Shown here piece after piece: positions 49,211 to 60,586 of a stretch of DNA of 64,000 nucleotides. The position numbers and the translations under genes are program-made. Each line of letters opens with the position of its first letter. The stretch's first letter is position 1. The notes beneath the pieces are model-generated. The model made no database searches and had not been told where the DNA came from. It worked only from the letters and a program-made list of their open reading frames with translations. The stretch is from Aspidapion aeneum (Eukaryota; Arthropoda; Insecta; Coleoptera; Brentidae): assembly GCA_963576565.1 (NCBI GenBank), contig OY755042.1:12006262-12070261 (forward strand). Reading direction: 5' to 3'.

Positions 49211-49947
49211 ACCTAACACGCGCGGAAAGTGTCTTTTCCGCCCTTAACGGCCTTTCCGTGTAACTGCCGTTCGTGCGGAAAAGGGTCACTTTCCGCACTT
49301 GTTAGGTAAATAACTATTTCAGCCGGAGTTTTTATTTAAACTATATAGACAAGTAAAGTGTTAGAAGATTTAAATAACTTTATTGATGGCTAAAGGCGCT
49401 TTTACCTTATATACCCCTTATTCCCTCTATTCTCTGAAAATTTCATATAATATCATATTGTTTCAAAAAATATTCCTTTTTTGGTGCTCCTTGTTAAAAA
49501 TATAATATATTGTTCAGAACATAAAGTATGAAATTCCCTGAGAGAGAGAGAGAGGTCCCACATTTGCATGTTTGAATAAGATAGAGACACCTCATGCTAA
49601 TGAATAGTCTGGATAAGACGGTAACACCTGTTCCACAAAGCTAGAAAACAACCACACCAAGTATTTGCTTCCTAATAAGTTATTAAAAACCTCTCTTGAA
49701 ATTATTGGCAAGTGGATCTTAACCCTGCGTTACCCGCGCTATAAAAAATTACACCGTTACCCGCAGGTGAGCCCAGTGCTCACTTTTACCTTTAACAGCA
49801 AATATACGAATAAAATTTGAAAGAAACACAAAGAACTTTATGATAAAATATATTAAATATTCTTATAGTACGTTTGGCATTCTACAAAAAATAAAAAACC
49901 AAATAATATTCTTAAAAATAAGTCAAACAATAAACCTAAAAACAAAC

Positions 49948-51329
49948 TTAGGCCGAATCAGAAATAATACATTGAGTGCAGTAGGTAATGGTGTGTTCTT
50001 TACATATAGCTGCTTGACATTTCGTACATCTAACCTTTGTCTTTCGATTTTTTTTTCTTGGACAATAGGTGCATTTTGATCTCTCTCCAGATTCATTCGG
50101 GTTGTCATCTTGATTTTCCATTAGAGTGATTCCTAAATAGTTTTTTCTTTGCAAATTTAGCAAATGGGGTAAATTTTGATTCAGACGTTTTGTCATATGA
50201 TTTTTTACCAACTCACTTGCCAAAGATTTTAGATATTCTCGACGCGCGATGGTCAGATCAACATTGTTTGATCGAAAATTAATAAAACCATTTATTCCAG
50301 CAATATTGAGAATGGAAAAAAAGACGGTCAAAGGCCATCTGCAGGTAATCCTTGCGACAGATTAAATTGGTCCACTGTATCAACCCCACTTTTATTTTGA
50401 TTATAAAATGTGATTACTTTTGGTTTGAAAGCATCACCGGTGTTTTCATCGATGGCATCATCTTGATGAAAAGTTGACAAAAGCAAGACATTTTTGTTCT
50501 TTTTGGGAACATATGACACTAACAGACATTCTTGTCCAAATCCAAACATGCTACTGGAAACGCGCCTTTCTTTGGTTGCTACAAACAGTGGTGGAATTTC
50601 TCGTTTATTCTTTCGTAGAGTACCAACCAAAGTTAGTCTGTGATTCTTGAGTAGGTCAATAGCAAGGGGGATTGAAGTAAACCAATTATCGCAAACAATA
50701 TTGCGTCCTGAGTTACGGATTGGCTGACATAAACGGTTAACAACACTGAATGAATTATTATCTACTTTGAATGGACCTTCCGGTTGCTTTCCAGCAAAAA
50801 TTTCCATCTTTGTGGTATAAAACATACGGCTATCCACTAAGGAAAAAATTTCAATACCATATTTACTGGTCTTATTTGGTATGTACTGGCGGAAGCTGCA
50901 TCTTCCCCGAAATGCCTCCAGCATTTCATCAATGGTGCAATTCTCACCGGGTGCGTAGCAAGATTGACAGTTATCTTGGAACAATTCAAATACTTGTCTT
51001 ATGGGTGCTAGTTTATCCAACTTTTTTCTTTCCGCCCTAGTTCTTATGTCGTCGAATCGAAGAGCTCGTAATAGGAGATAGAACCGGTTTTCAGACATAA
51101 CCATTCTAAAAAATTCGGGGGCAGTTCCATCACAGTTCCATAAATCGGCTATGTTAGTATGATTGGCCTTGAGAACTCCTGCCATGTACATTAGGCCAAA
51201 CATGGCCTTGATTTCATCGACATCGGTATTCAAAATATCTCGAGAGCGGGAGAAGTTGTCACGAATACTTTCAATATAGATATTTGTGTACGTAACAATA
51301 TCTTCAATCATTCCATCCGTAATTAGCAA
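49948..51329 (-). pseudogene. piggyBac transposase with frameshift
   Basis: The 51329-50337 frame covers the DDE domain: IDEMLEAFRGRC (first Asp), IVCDNWFTS (second) and NKSGVDTVDQ (third). A frameshift just after the third motif, near 50350, breaks it. The other frame continues with TVFFSILNIAGINGFINF and ends in the cysteine-rich zinc domain with CTYCPRKKNRKTK, CTKC and CTQC. Apart from that indel the domains are complete, so the copy is fairly young. piggyBac transposases excise precisely at TTAA. Confidence 0.9.
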
Positions 51330-51369
51330 ATTCCAAGTTTCATAGCCTGATCGAGCATTCTTTCTCTAT

Positions 51370-51837
51370 CTATCGTCTAAGTATTTCGGTCGTGCGTTCC
51401 TGTATTGATATCTGATGGAGAGAAGAAGATGTTGGTCTTGGTCTTATATGTCTGTATCGTCTAAGTATTTCGGTCGTGCGTTCCTGTATACGCATGGGGG
51501 GTTGGGTTAAAGATGTGGGGTGTAGAGTTGGGGCTGATGCTGGACACGAAGATGATTGTTGATGAATTGTGGCTGATGATGGAACTGGAAATGTTTCCTG
51601 GTGAGATGAGGCCGTCGGCTGATGTTCTGTGGGGCGGGTAGACCCCCGGTACTGGCATACATTACACAGACATCTGACTTCTGGAACTACCCTTTCCAGT
51701 ATGTTCCAGTACCGGCGGGGACATGGTTCATATAGTACTCCTGTTGGATTGCTTGTATGAGTCATTCTATGGATGGAATATCTAAGATGTACCATGCCCA
51801 CGTACATCGCCAGCAAATGTGATAGTATTTGATTCAT
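51370..51837 (-). CDS. Open frame upstream of the piggyBac core, origin uncertain
   Basis: 155 codons ending just before the piggyBac frame, rich in Ser, Pro and Thr, with QERTTEILRR present twice because of a 35-bp direct repeat (about 51371 and 51456). It could be the variable N-terminus of the transposase or flanking DNA joined to it. The segment with CPRRYWNILERVVPEVRCLC has no family I recognise. It begins exactly at the ACCGA tract. Confidence 0.4.
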   Translation of the reverse strand: MNQILSHLLAMYVGMVHLRYSIHRMTHTSNPTGVLYEPCPRRYWNILERVVPEVRCLCNVCQYRGSTRPTEHQPTASSHQETFPVPSSATIHQQSSSCPASAPTLHPTSLTQPPMRIQERTTEILRRYRHIRPRPTSSSLHQISIQERTTEILRR

Positions 51838-51866
51838 GGTCCGACCGAACCGAACCGAACCGCACT
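51838..51866. repeat. ACCGA pentamer tract at a junction
   Basis: CCGACCGAACCGAACCGAAC plus CG lies between the piggyBac-associated frame and unrelated AT-rich DNA. It is the same pentamer as the other fillers. Confidence 0.85.
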
Positions 51867-52370
51867 ACGTAACTCTTGCAGATGGTACAGCGCCAAAAGT
51901 AGTAGGACTTCCTGCCCCACAGGATCAGTTATTATCTTAATGACAGATAAAACGGTGAAAATGAATTCTATGATAAAAAAAAACTTTAAAAACTTTAACG
52001 GAAAAACTAATGTTCTATAAAAAAGATCGGTGCAAACTGTGAACCTAAATAAATTCCTTGATCTGATTTTTTAATTTCTCATACCGTTTCCCATAGTTTT
52101 AGGTAGTGGTAGACGTTTTCTTAAATGTTACGTATACTTGTCTTTGTCTATTCCAGAGATACTTCTATTCATACCCATTACAATAATCAATTGATCCTAT
52201 AAGTTTTAATACCATTTGGAACAAAACGAATTTTTCTAATAAATAAAATTGCCTATCAAAGAACATGGTCTTTCCGTCTTTTATTTTGAGCCGAAAACCA
52301 AACATTTCTTCGTCAAAATCATTTTTTAAGTTTGCAAGCAAAACATTTTTAAACATTTTTAAATAAAGTT

Positions 52371-52452
52371 AGGGTCACCACAACTATGAGGCATCACGTT
52401 CCGATCACAGTAACCATGAAAACATCCGGCATCATGGTTACTGTGACCCTAA
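52371..52452. mobile_element. 82-bp hairpin MITE
   Basis: Ends TTAGGGTCAC and GTGACCCTAA, with an inner strong stem CACAGTAACCATG/CATGGTTACTGTG. Non-coding. Confidence 0.7.
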
Positions 52453-53050
52453 AATCTTAGCCATCTTCTGCTGATGGTGTGAAGTAATAAGTGAATTAGG
52501 CATTTCTTAAATCCGTGCTTGTCTAGGCATACATGTGGTTAATTCGATTATAGAAACTTGTTTTCTATTTTTAGACCGCATTGCTTACTTTTTAAGGAAT
52601 TCATTAGAGGGCTCTCTGTATTAGAATGTTACTTATAATGCCTTTGATAGTTCTGTAAGAAGTTGGAATTAATAAAAACAAATATTCTTAAAAAGTGTAT
52701 TTTATTTTCTATCCTTTTTTACCCCATACAAATTAATATATGAAAGATTGACTAATTCAGAATAGCTTTGCCGATTTCCAAGAACCGTTGACTATTTCAG
52801 AATAGGCATAACTATATCCACTGATTAGATACGATGTATTAACTTAGAGTAGGTTAGATCAAAAATTACAGCACTCTAGGTTAGCTCATAAAAATATTTC
52901 TTTCAAAACCAGTGGCGCACCTACACATTTTTAAGGGGGGTTTAAATGCATGGTTAGATGATAAATCCTTCCTAAAAAGGAATGGTTAGACCCCCCCGAA
53001 CATTCACACGCACGCCACTGGAAAAAGCCCCCCAATTGCCTTACTGTACT
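52453..53050. other. No feature recognised
   Basis: AT-rich. It contains a CAGTGGCG-like pair in inverted orientation around 52910-53020 (CCAGTGGCGCACC and GCACGCCACTGG), possibly a small decayed MITE. Confidence 0.4.
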
Positions 53051-53059
53051 ACTGTCAAT

Positions 53060-54601
53060 AATTCCACATTAGGATTAATATTTGGGTTTTGCTGATCAAA
53101 AGCAAGAATTTTGGTTTTATTATTAAAATCAACACAATAGTGTTTATTGTATTTTACAGGTTTGTATTCGATTTTGTAATTATACTCCTCTAATTTAAGG
53201 CGCCAGCGAGCTAGTCTATTGCCTGGGTCCTGAATTGATCATAGTGAAGTTATTGGGCGATTATCTGTTACGAGTGTGAATTTCCTGCCAGATAAGTAAT
53301 GAAGAAAATGCCACACGATTGCTAAAAGTTTGCGTTCAATTGTTAAATATTTTATTTCTGCGCTGCAAAGAGTTCTCGAGGTATAGGCAGTAGACAGATC
53401 TTTACATGTGGGATTATGATAATACCACACCGATTACGAATACACTTGCATCAGTTGTTACAATAAATTCGTCTTCGAAATTCAGGCACTGTAAGATTGG
53501 GTCAGAAATTTAAGCAATTTAATTAAAAGCGTCTAGACAACCTTTTCCGAAAACAAAAGAAAGAGATATCTTTTCGAAGTATTTAGTTAAAGGTTTTGAA
53601 ATTTTTGTAAAGTTTGGGATGAAGCGACGATAATATCCTGCTAAACCGAGATATGATTTAATATCTTTGGGAGTTTATTTTGTCCGGGTTGGCCAAGATA
53701 AGCAATCTCTTTGTGTAAGAATTCGCATTTATCGGACTGAATGTTGAGATTCGATTTCCTTAACCGTTTGAAAAGTTTTTTAGTCGATCAATGTGTTCGT
53801 CTATGGTTGCGCTGTAACAAAAAAAAATGTGATCACTATAGACTAAACATCTCTTATTTAAAATGCCCATAAGAATATTACAATTACGCGCTGAAAGGTG
53901 AATAGTGCGTTTTTTAAACCGAATGGCATTCTGACAAATTCAGAATGTAACTTTTCTACTAAACACGCACTTTTTAAAATATCTTTAGGGTCAATCTGAA
54001 TTTGACGGAAGCCAGAAACAAAGGCGAGGGTCGAGAGTCAATTGAAATTTTCCTAACTGATCTAGTGGGTCTGAGATATTAGGTAAAGGGTATTTATCGT
54101 ATATCGTTACTTCATTGAATTTCCGATAATAAATCACGACACATCATTTTTGTTTCCCAGACGCATTAATCTTTTTCGAAACTATCCAAACAGGGACCGA
54201 CCAGGGTGATATTGATGTTCATGATTTTATCGTCAAGCATTTTGAAAATTGACTTTTTTTTACCTCTTTATGAATTTGGGGATTTTGCATTGTTGGTGTC
54301 AATCGAGTGTTTAATATGTCCGAATATTCCAAACTAAAGTGTTTTAATCTCTTAGCGCTCTATTATTATCTATTATCTACCAAATTAGAAAAATCGATTG
54401 TTTCTCTATCGCATTTAAATTTACACTGGTTGTTAAGAATTCACCATGTTCGTTAAGGTGAACGATCGCATTTGTGAGTCTAACTTTTTCGTTTTCTTTT
54501 CGTAATAAAATAACATATTTATTTCTTAAATTGCAATTTTGATTTTGGATTTGGATTAATTCATTTTCGGCCTGGAGAGTTGCTGCTGCTTGTTTGTGCA
54601 T
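53060..54601 (-). pseudogene. Ty3/gypsy pol relic (RT and RNase H)
   Basis: Minus-strand fragments in three frames give an RT segment of the type [20 protein letters not shown], an upstream connection-type segment near 53770, and an RNase H segment with YLTIERKLLAIVWHFLHYL and VTDNRPI. Frameshifts and stops are dense, so it is long dead. The gag-side region (54602-56400) has decayed. Near 56412-56435 the minus strand reads TCTGGCGCACACTTTGGGT, a plausible primer-binding region, so the 5' LTR would lie to its right. No intact envelope or protease gene was seen. Confidence 0.75.
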
Positions 54602-56860
54602 TGGTATATTTTTAAAATTTGTTGTGTCCTAAACAGTCTAATCTAATCCCAAAATTTCATCAAATTCAATCTCCACATTTTCTGATTGGTTATGCCTTGA
54701 ATTACTAGATTTTTGGAAAAAAAACATTTTTTTGAAAATTTTCTGTACAAGTCACAATAAAAAGTTGTAATTTTTTTGTAGCATCGTAAATAAACTAAAT
54801 ATTCTTTGAGCTATTCGTATGCAAATTTAGAGGAAAAATTGTTCCATGTTTGTCATTTCTCTATTGACCTAATTGCCTAAAGAGTGAACTTTCGCTTCCA
54901 TTTGAGTTGCTTGTTGTGTTCGATTTGGTGGTGATTTTGGTTCGCGGCATTTGGAATAACAGATGGTTCATATTGATTTTACAAATTACTAAAACTTTGT
55001 TCTGATTCAAATTGATTCAAATGATAGTCACTCGACTCCCTAGTAATCACGAACTTGAATGAATCCCCTGAGTTCCTTCGCAACATCGATTTTAATTTAA
55101 TTTCGGGTTAATCCGCCGATACATTGTAAAGCCCGCATTTAGGCTGGTTAAGTCGAGCCGATATTTTCATATTTTGCCAATCTGCGGTTACATTAAATTT
55201 ATTTTGAGGCAGGCGTTCTAGAGTGATTAGCTCAGACGAGAAATGATATTAAAAGGCACATTAAATTCTGTTACAAATACCTATATTTTCATTTCAAAAC
55301 TTTAGTACAAAATTCGCAAAAACAAAGCAATGTCAATAGAATGTTTTCAATAATAACATCAATTAACAATATAAAACATTCAAACACAATTTTTTCTAGA
55401 GTCTAACCACAATATAGTTTTTTTACTTTGGGTCTAGCACATTATTGTTCAATTCAAGTTTAAAAGGCATCTTATTTCCCTTTAAACACCAAACACTGGT
55501 ATTTAGAGTCCAGGTTTTACAAGTTCCTATAAAAAAATTACCTCACCAAATAATGTCCATGAGCCACCATAACAATTAATGTTTCTTATATCTAAGGCAC
55601 CATTTTACCTTTCAGCACCAATTTTCTTGCTCCATAAAAATAATGTCTCTTTTATGATTTATATGTATATTCACTACTAAAAGTTTTTTATGCAATTCTA
55701 CAACTTGCATCTTGTTACGTAAAATACTGATTTTTACTCGATCACTTTACTAACTAGGTGTTTTTAATTAAACAGTTTAACTTTGGTTTTGATACTCATT
55801 TTTAATATTAATATTTTCACTTTTTATCGATTATTTCACCAACTAGGTGTTATCTTTTTTATGTTAATAGTTACACTGCGTTGTTTAAGACTTTACTTTT
55901 TCTTTCTTTATGTTAATTGTTTCACTAATTTTTTATGACTGACTTTTAATAAGCGCGACTCGTCTTTTATATTAAAAATCGGTTGTGTTTTAAGACGTAT
56001 GTTCAAAACTATGTAGGCAAATTTGAACAACAAGGTAATAAATTTTAATCTGGTGACAGGTTTAACCTATTTCTCCAGAAGTGTGCTCATTTAATTTCTT
56101 ATTTTTTAATATTTTTAATTCCGAGAAAAACAATAATTCAGACACCTGTTTGTGCTTTGGGCTCCAAGAAAAGAGGTCAATTATTAAACATTATTTAATA
56201 TTTAATATTTCGGCGAATTCCAATGCTGGCTCAGTGTTGTTTTCTTGGTAACCTACTTTACTAATTTAAAAGGAATTTTGTTGTTTAAAAACATCTTGGA
56301 TCTATTTACTTCATGCAGGTGTTTCTTAAATTTGAGGACCGACTTGGTTTAATAAAATGAATTTCAATTTTAGTTTTAAACGGGCTCGCGTTATGATCGG
56401 ATCATCGGTAACCCAAAGTGTGCGCCAGATTAATAGTGACTTGTTCCTTATTAATTAATAAAGCTTAAGGTGTTTGCTATTGTAGAACAATGTGAATTTA
56501 GTGCATGGTCAAAGGTTAGTTTTATTTTTCTTTTAAATTGGTTCGACATTTTACTTTGTTGATAAACAGTTTTTTAATTTTATTAGGTCCTGGGTTACCC
56601 AATAAAATTTCTGTTATTTTTAACTGATTTATAACTTAGGTAGTTACTATTGGTTGTTGAGAGTACAACTTTTATTAGTATTAAATAAACATTTTAATAT
56701 AGGAGCCTCTGTGTTGTTTTTTTTAAACGTCCTTTTTTTTTCTGGTGCTAAAAGGTAAGGTGCTAACTCTACAAAATAAAAAATATAGGATTAAGTATAA
56801 TTTTGATATAATAAAATAATTCTTGAATAAAAAAAACAATAATAAATTACTTTTTGAATA
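54602..56860. other. Decayed gypsy-associated and AT-rich DNA
   Basis: No open frame of note. The position between the pol relic and a possible primer-binding region suggests degraded gag and leader sequence. A triple CTAGGTGTTA/T-like repeat lies at 55740-55860. Confidence 0.35.
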
Positions 56861-56869
56861 ACATATTCT

Positions 56870-57250
56870 TAAAACTAACACACAAAATAAAATAGTTTTT
56901 AAATAAAATATACTAAAAAACTAAACACACAAAAAAAATATAACATATGCCTTAAAATTAAGCACACAAAATAAAATAGTTTTTGAATAAAATATTCACA
57001 CAAAAATAATAAAATAAGTTTTTAATAACATATGCCTAAAAATTAAGCACACAAAATAAAATAGTTTTTTTAATAAAATATTCACACAAAAATAATAAAA
57101 TAAGTTTTGAATAACATATGCCTTAAAATTAAGCAGACAAAAATAAAATAGTTTTTTGAATAAAATATTCACATAAAAATAATAAAATAAGTTTGGAATA
57201 ACATATTCTTAACAACTAAGCACGCAAAATAAAATAGTTTTTGGATAACA
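56870..57250. repeat. AT-rich tandem array, ~109-bp unit
   Basis: About three and a half units with AAGCACACAAAATAAAATAG, TAAAATATTCACACAAAAAT and AATAACATATGCC. It borders the Pro-rich frame. Confidence 0.85.
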
Positions 57251-57307
57251 TATTTTTATTAACCCTTGAAAAATCAATAACTTAATTTTTTTTTAAAATA
57301 TTTATTT

Positions 57308-57826
57308 TTACATATCACCTATGCCACTGTCCACACTCTCCAATCTGCATAATACCAAGTTTATTCCTTCCTCGCCCTCGGGTCGCATCACCACATAACG
57401 CTGGTGAGGCTGACGGGGAGGTCTGGGAGCGATTCTCCTTAGCCCATTGTTAAACGGGTTTGCACGTACCTCATAGCGATTAACTTTGTTACCCCTGGCA
57501 ACGGGTGGTTGCACTGGGACTGGTTCTGGTGCGGGTACTACTGGCACCGGTTTGGTACCAGAGGAGGGAGTGGCTTCCTCTTGGGGTGGCACTTGCGGGA
57601 CCTCTTGCTCCTGCACCTGTTGTTGTGCCATCGGTGGCATGTTATTTGGATAAGGTGGTAGAGGAGGCTGAGGTGTCGGACTTCTGAACTGTGTTATATT
57701 GGCGCATGGTAAGCTGAACACACTGGGCAATAACAGTGTAGGTTGCCCAGCTGCCGCCAGATACGCCAATATTGTTCTGGCGTAAATAAGGCCGTCAGTG
57801 GTCTTATGCACAGGGCGCATCCACAC
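57308..57826 (-). CDS. Pro/Gln-rich open frame, family not recognised
   Basis: 172 codons. The first 50 residues are ordered (HKTTDGLIYARTILAYLA, then SLPCANITQF); the middle is Pro/Gln/Val-rich (PPYPNNMPPMAQQQVQEQ); the end is basic (GLRRIAPRPPRQPHQRYVVM). The frame appears to extend upstream past the first Met with one stop (RSSGIVKNHNTLRI, FKIFPRCRKTTTTVWMRP). The length and GC content stand out from the AT-rich surroundings. It could be a gag or env-type ORF of a retroelement, but no motif proves it. Confidence 0.5.
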   Translation of the reverse strand: MWMRPVHKTTDGLIYARTILAYLAAAGQPTLLLPSVFSLPCANITQFRSPTPQPPLPPYPNNMPPMAQQQVQEQEVPQVPPQEEATPSSGTKPVPVVPAPEPVPVQPPVARGNKVNRYEVRANPFNNGLRRIAPRPPRQPHQRYVVMRPEGEEGINLVLCRLESVDSGIGDM

Positions 57827-58369
57827 GGTGGTAGTGGTCTTTCGGCAACGAGGAAATATCTTAAAAGTTCATATTCGTAGTGTATTATGGTTTTTCACAA
57901 TGCCAGAACTGCGGCCCTGGGTCGAAGGTTCTCTCTGGGGAATGCCCCGATGGAATTATCGAGCTCCCACAGATGGTACAGAGCCATCCGGTACAATAAA
58001 TCTTCATAGTCCATATTTTGTATTGTTCTAATATAACATAAAAATGTGCCGATCCACATCATTTTAACTAAGTAAATTGTCTTTTAACACTAAATATATT
58101 TTTTTAAAAGTTTCACTTAGTTCTATTTAGTCTCTAACACTACTTTTTTTTTTGAGTTTAATATTCACAAAAAACTAAAATTCTTATTTACTATAACTTT
58201 TTTTTTGTCTTCACTCGTTCAAATTTTACTAGTAAATAAAGAAATTCGTTCCTGGATTTCCTTTTAAAAGACCTCTATTTGGGTCCCCTCGCCTCTGGTA
58301 ATCAGTTAACTTTTAAGTTTTAATCCAGTTTCATTTTTCTAATTTCCTATTTCTATTTTTCATACTAGT
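57827..58369. other. Probable upstream continuation of the Pro-rich frame, then AT-rich DNA
   Basis: 57827-58010 translates on the minus strand with two or three stops into sequence contiguous with the frame at 57308-57826. 58020-58369 shows nothing recognisable. Confidence 0.35.
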
Positions 58370-58379
58370 TTAAATTTTG

Positions 58380-58944
58380 CCTCTTTGTTTAGACCACAGA
58401 TTTTCAGACCCTTTGGCAATCTCATACACATTTCTTTCTCCCTGTTTTTGAGTACAGTAGAAAAGCGGACTCGTCGCAACTAAATACTCGAGAAGGATCA
58501 TCAGAAAGCTTTGCGCAGGCACTAGATAAGCTCTCGGGTGTTCTTTTGGAAAGCTCTTCCTTGTGTCTTCATAAATAGCTGAAGAAACTCTCTTCCAGGT
58601 CTGCATTCTTGTAGATTGTATGGGACAACCATTTCTGTATTAATTAATACTTTCTTTACTATGTCCAAAACGTCATCTTCAGCCACCGGAAATCCCATTC
58701 GAGAAATACGTATAATCCAGTTAACCAACCGCGTTTCTTCTTCTTCAGTTAGTATGGTTTTTGGTCCCATTTTTTTTTCTGGAGTCTTGCCTTTCAATTT
58801 GTCACTTAATGTGTTTCTGGGTACACCATGGAATTTAGCAGCACTCTTTATTGAACGCCCCAATCTTGCTGCTTCTAATGCTCTTACCATATCTTCTACG
58901 CTATAATAAAATAGCACTCTACTCGGCTGTCGTTTGGGAGCCAT
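58380..58944 (-). pseudogene. pogo-type transposase, N-terminal half, frameshifted
   Basis: The frame from MAPKRQPSRVLFYYSVEDMV contains a psq-type HTH (ALEAARLGRSIKSAAKFHGV, PRNTLSDKLKGK) and the start of a CENP-B-like second HTH (LTEEEETRLVNWII). After a frameshift near 58550 another frame gives the DDE start (SRVFSCDESAFLL). The rest of the catalytic domain is absent. pogo/Tigger transposases bind with these two HTH units and insert at TA. Confidence 0.85.
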
Positions 58945-59820
58945 ATTTGCATCTAAAATTAATACATTTTGTTAGAATTCTAGTACTCGCCACAGTTTCA
59001 ACCCAAACTCGCCACCCTATGGCGACCATTAAATTTTTGTATATTAGAATAATTAAATACATGAACATTTTTCTGAAATTACATCACATCCCAGCTTCAA
59101 AACCGACTGCGAATAAACCATATTACACCCAAAGTAAGCACTGTCCGGGGGCACTGTGAAGAACATAAATAGCCCTGTAAAACTTTTTTATTGTGGAGTC
59201 AGCTAGCGTCTCCATTTCTTCCGAATAAAATAAAGATCAAGTGGAAAATCCCTGACGATTAACGGGCTAGTTACTTAATTTTCTAAAAATAATATTATTC
59301 AAAGCTGGCCTTTTGATCTGGATTACCATTGTTTCTTGTTATTTTTCTATTTCCGAGCTTGTGTAAAGTACTCCTGATCCTAGTTCCCGAATGGGACTGA
59401 AAATGTTTCCTCGGTATCTGGCGTAAGTTGATAAGGAAGGTGGGAATGGGTCGAAAGACCTTGCTTAGCTGGTCATAAAAATCATATATTACCCAAGGAT
59501 TCACCTAGTCACATCTAACGAACTCAATAGTTTGGGGCTTTTTAATAGACAAACGGTGCCTTATTCTAAAAGCAATAAACTATTCGGTACCAGGACGTTG
59601 GTCCTTAAATCTGGTCTGAAAATTATTTTGTCTTATGTACGCTTGTACTCTAGTCCAATACATCTTCGCGTTACAGGCGAAATCCGTTTTCTTCCATGAC
59701 CCTAATGCAGCTCGAAATTTCCTCTTCATCAGCATATGATAAGTACGACTTTACGCCACCTCCGCTTCCGTTGTCGTTTGAAACATTACCTCTTCCTCTC
59801 GTACCTCTTACGTAATATAT
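58945..59820. other. No gene recognised
   Basis: Mixed sequence between the pogo relic and the Penelope-like repeat. The minus-strand frame 59889-59671 partly overlaps the repeat and has no domain I recognise (SYADEEEISSCIRVMEENGF). Confidence 0.4.
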
Positions 59821-59826
59821 CAATGT

Positions 59827-59935
59827 ACTTCTTCTTTGGGTTACCGAGCTGCCCACAGAAAAATACCAGAGAACCCTTTCTATACCCACTTAGCCACGAA
59901 AAAATTTTTGTTTTTCTTCACGGGTACTAAATTTA
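59827..59935. repeat. Direct copy of the hammerhead element outer segment
   Basis: CGAGCTGCCCACAGAAAAAT through TTCTTCACGGGTACTAAA is repeated almost exactly at 60627-60715, and inverted at about 60285-60355. So three copies of this ~95-bp block surround the hammerhead foldback. Confidence 0.85.
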
Positions 59936-60395
59936 CTTACCGAACATCCATCCAAAAACTGTCCCGCAGTTTTAACTTTGTCCAGCTCCAGCTTTTCTCT
60001 TATCAGGTTTAAAATCTACAGAAACGGAGTTCAGAGTACCAGGGTTATTAGTTGCATCTGTGGTGCCCTCAATTGGGGAATCTGGGGTATATGAGTCATT
60101 TTCTCCATCGAATGATAGCGTGTGTATTTTTACATCATAAATCTACATGCAAAATATAATTTAAACATAAGTTATTGTTGTAATTTATCTAATGTACTTA
60201 ATTGAACATTTTTACAAATCAGACCGGATCGCCAAAAGCAAGCAAAAAATAATTTACAGCGTGTACCAAAACGTCGAAAAAGCCGATATTCGTGGCTAAG
60301 CGAGTATAGAAAGATTTTGTTTCTCTTGTATTTTTTCGTGGGCAGTTCGAAAGCTATACACTCACGGGGGTCCAAGATCTAATGGACACCTATTA

Positions 60396-60443
60396 AGTGT
60401 TGACAGTTAACTGTTTCGTCCTTAATGGACTTTTCAGAACACT
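60396..60443 (-). ncRNA. Type I hammerhead ribozyme, mutated core
   Basis: Mirror copy of the ribozyme at 60539. Stem I (AGTGTT/AACACT), stem II (GTCC/GGAC), GAAAC, stem III and GTC are intact. The core reads CTGAAAA instead of CTGANGA, so it should be inactive. Confidence 0.75.
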
Positions 60444-60538
60444 GCATGGCCAATGTGACACCTTTGTAAAGCTAAAGAGACGGTATATAAATTTATTACT
60501 ATCTCTCTAGCTGTTCAAAGGTGTCACATTGACCATGC

Positions 60539-60586
60539 AGTGTTCTGAAGAGTCCCTTAAGGACGAAACAGTTAACTGTCAACGCT
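60539..60586 (+). ncRNA. Type I hammerhead ribozyme, near-consensus
   Basis: In order: stem I strand AGTGTT (60539-60544), core CTGAAGA (60545-60551), stem II GTCC-loop-GGAC (60552-60564), GAAA (60565-60568), short stem III CAG-TTAA-CTG (60569-60578), cleavage triplet GTC with the cut after 60580, and closing stem I strand AACGCT (60581-60586; five Watson-Crick pairs and one G-U). All conserved core positions are present. The short stem III is typical of ribozymes in Penelope-like elements and retrozymes. Confidence 0.8.

Larger units (their letters stand above)
49731..51837 (-). mobile_element. piggyBac element remnant
   Basis: The coding remnants below are closed on the left by TTAACCCTGCGTTACCCGCG at about 49736. 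It combines the TTAA target with a CCC-starting terminus typical of piggyBac, next to a hairpin-like ACCCGCAGG. The right end was not found; at 51841 the sequence runs into an ACCGA pentamer tract and unrelated DNA, which suggests a rearranged end. Confidence 0.75.
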
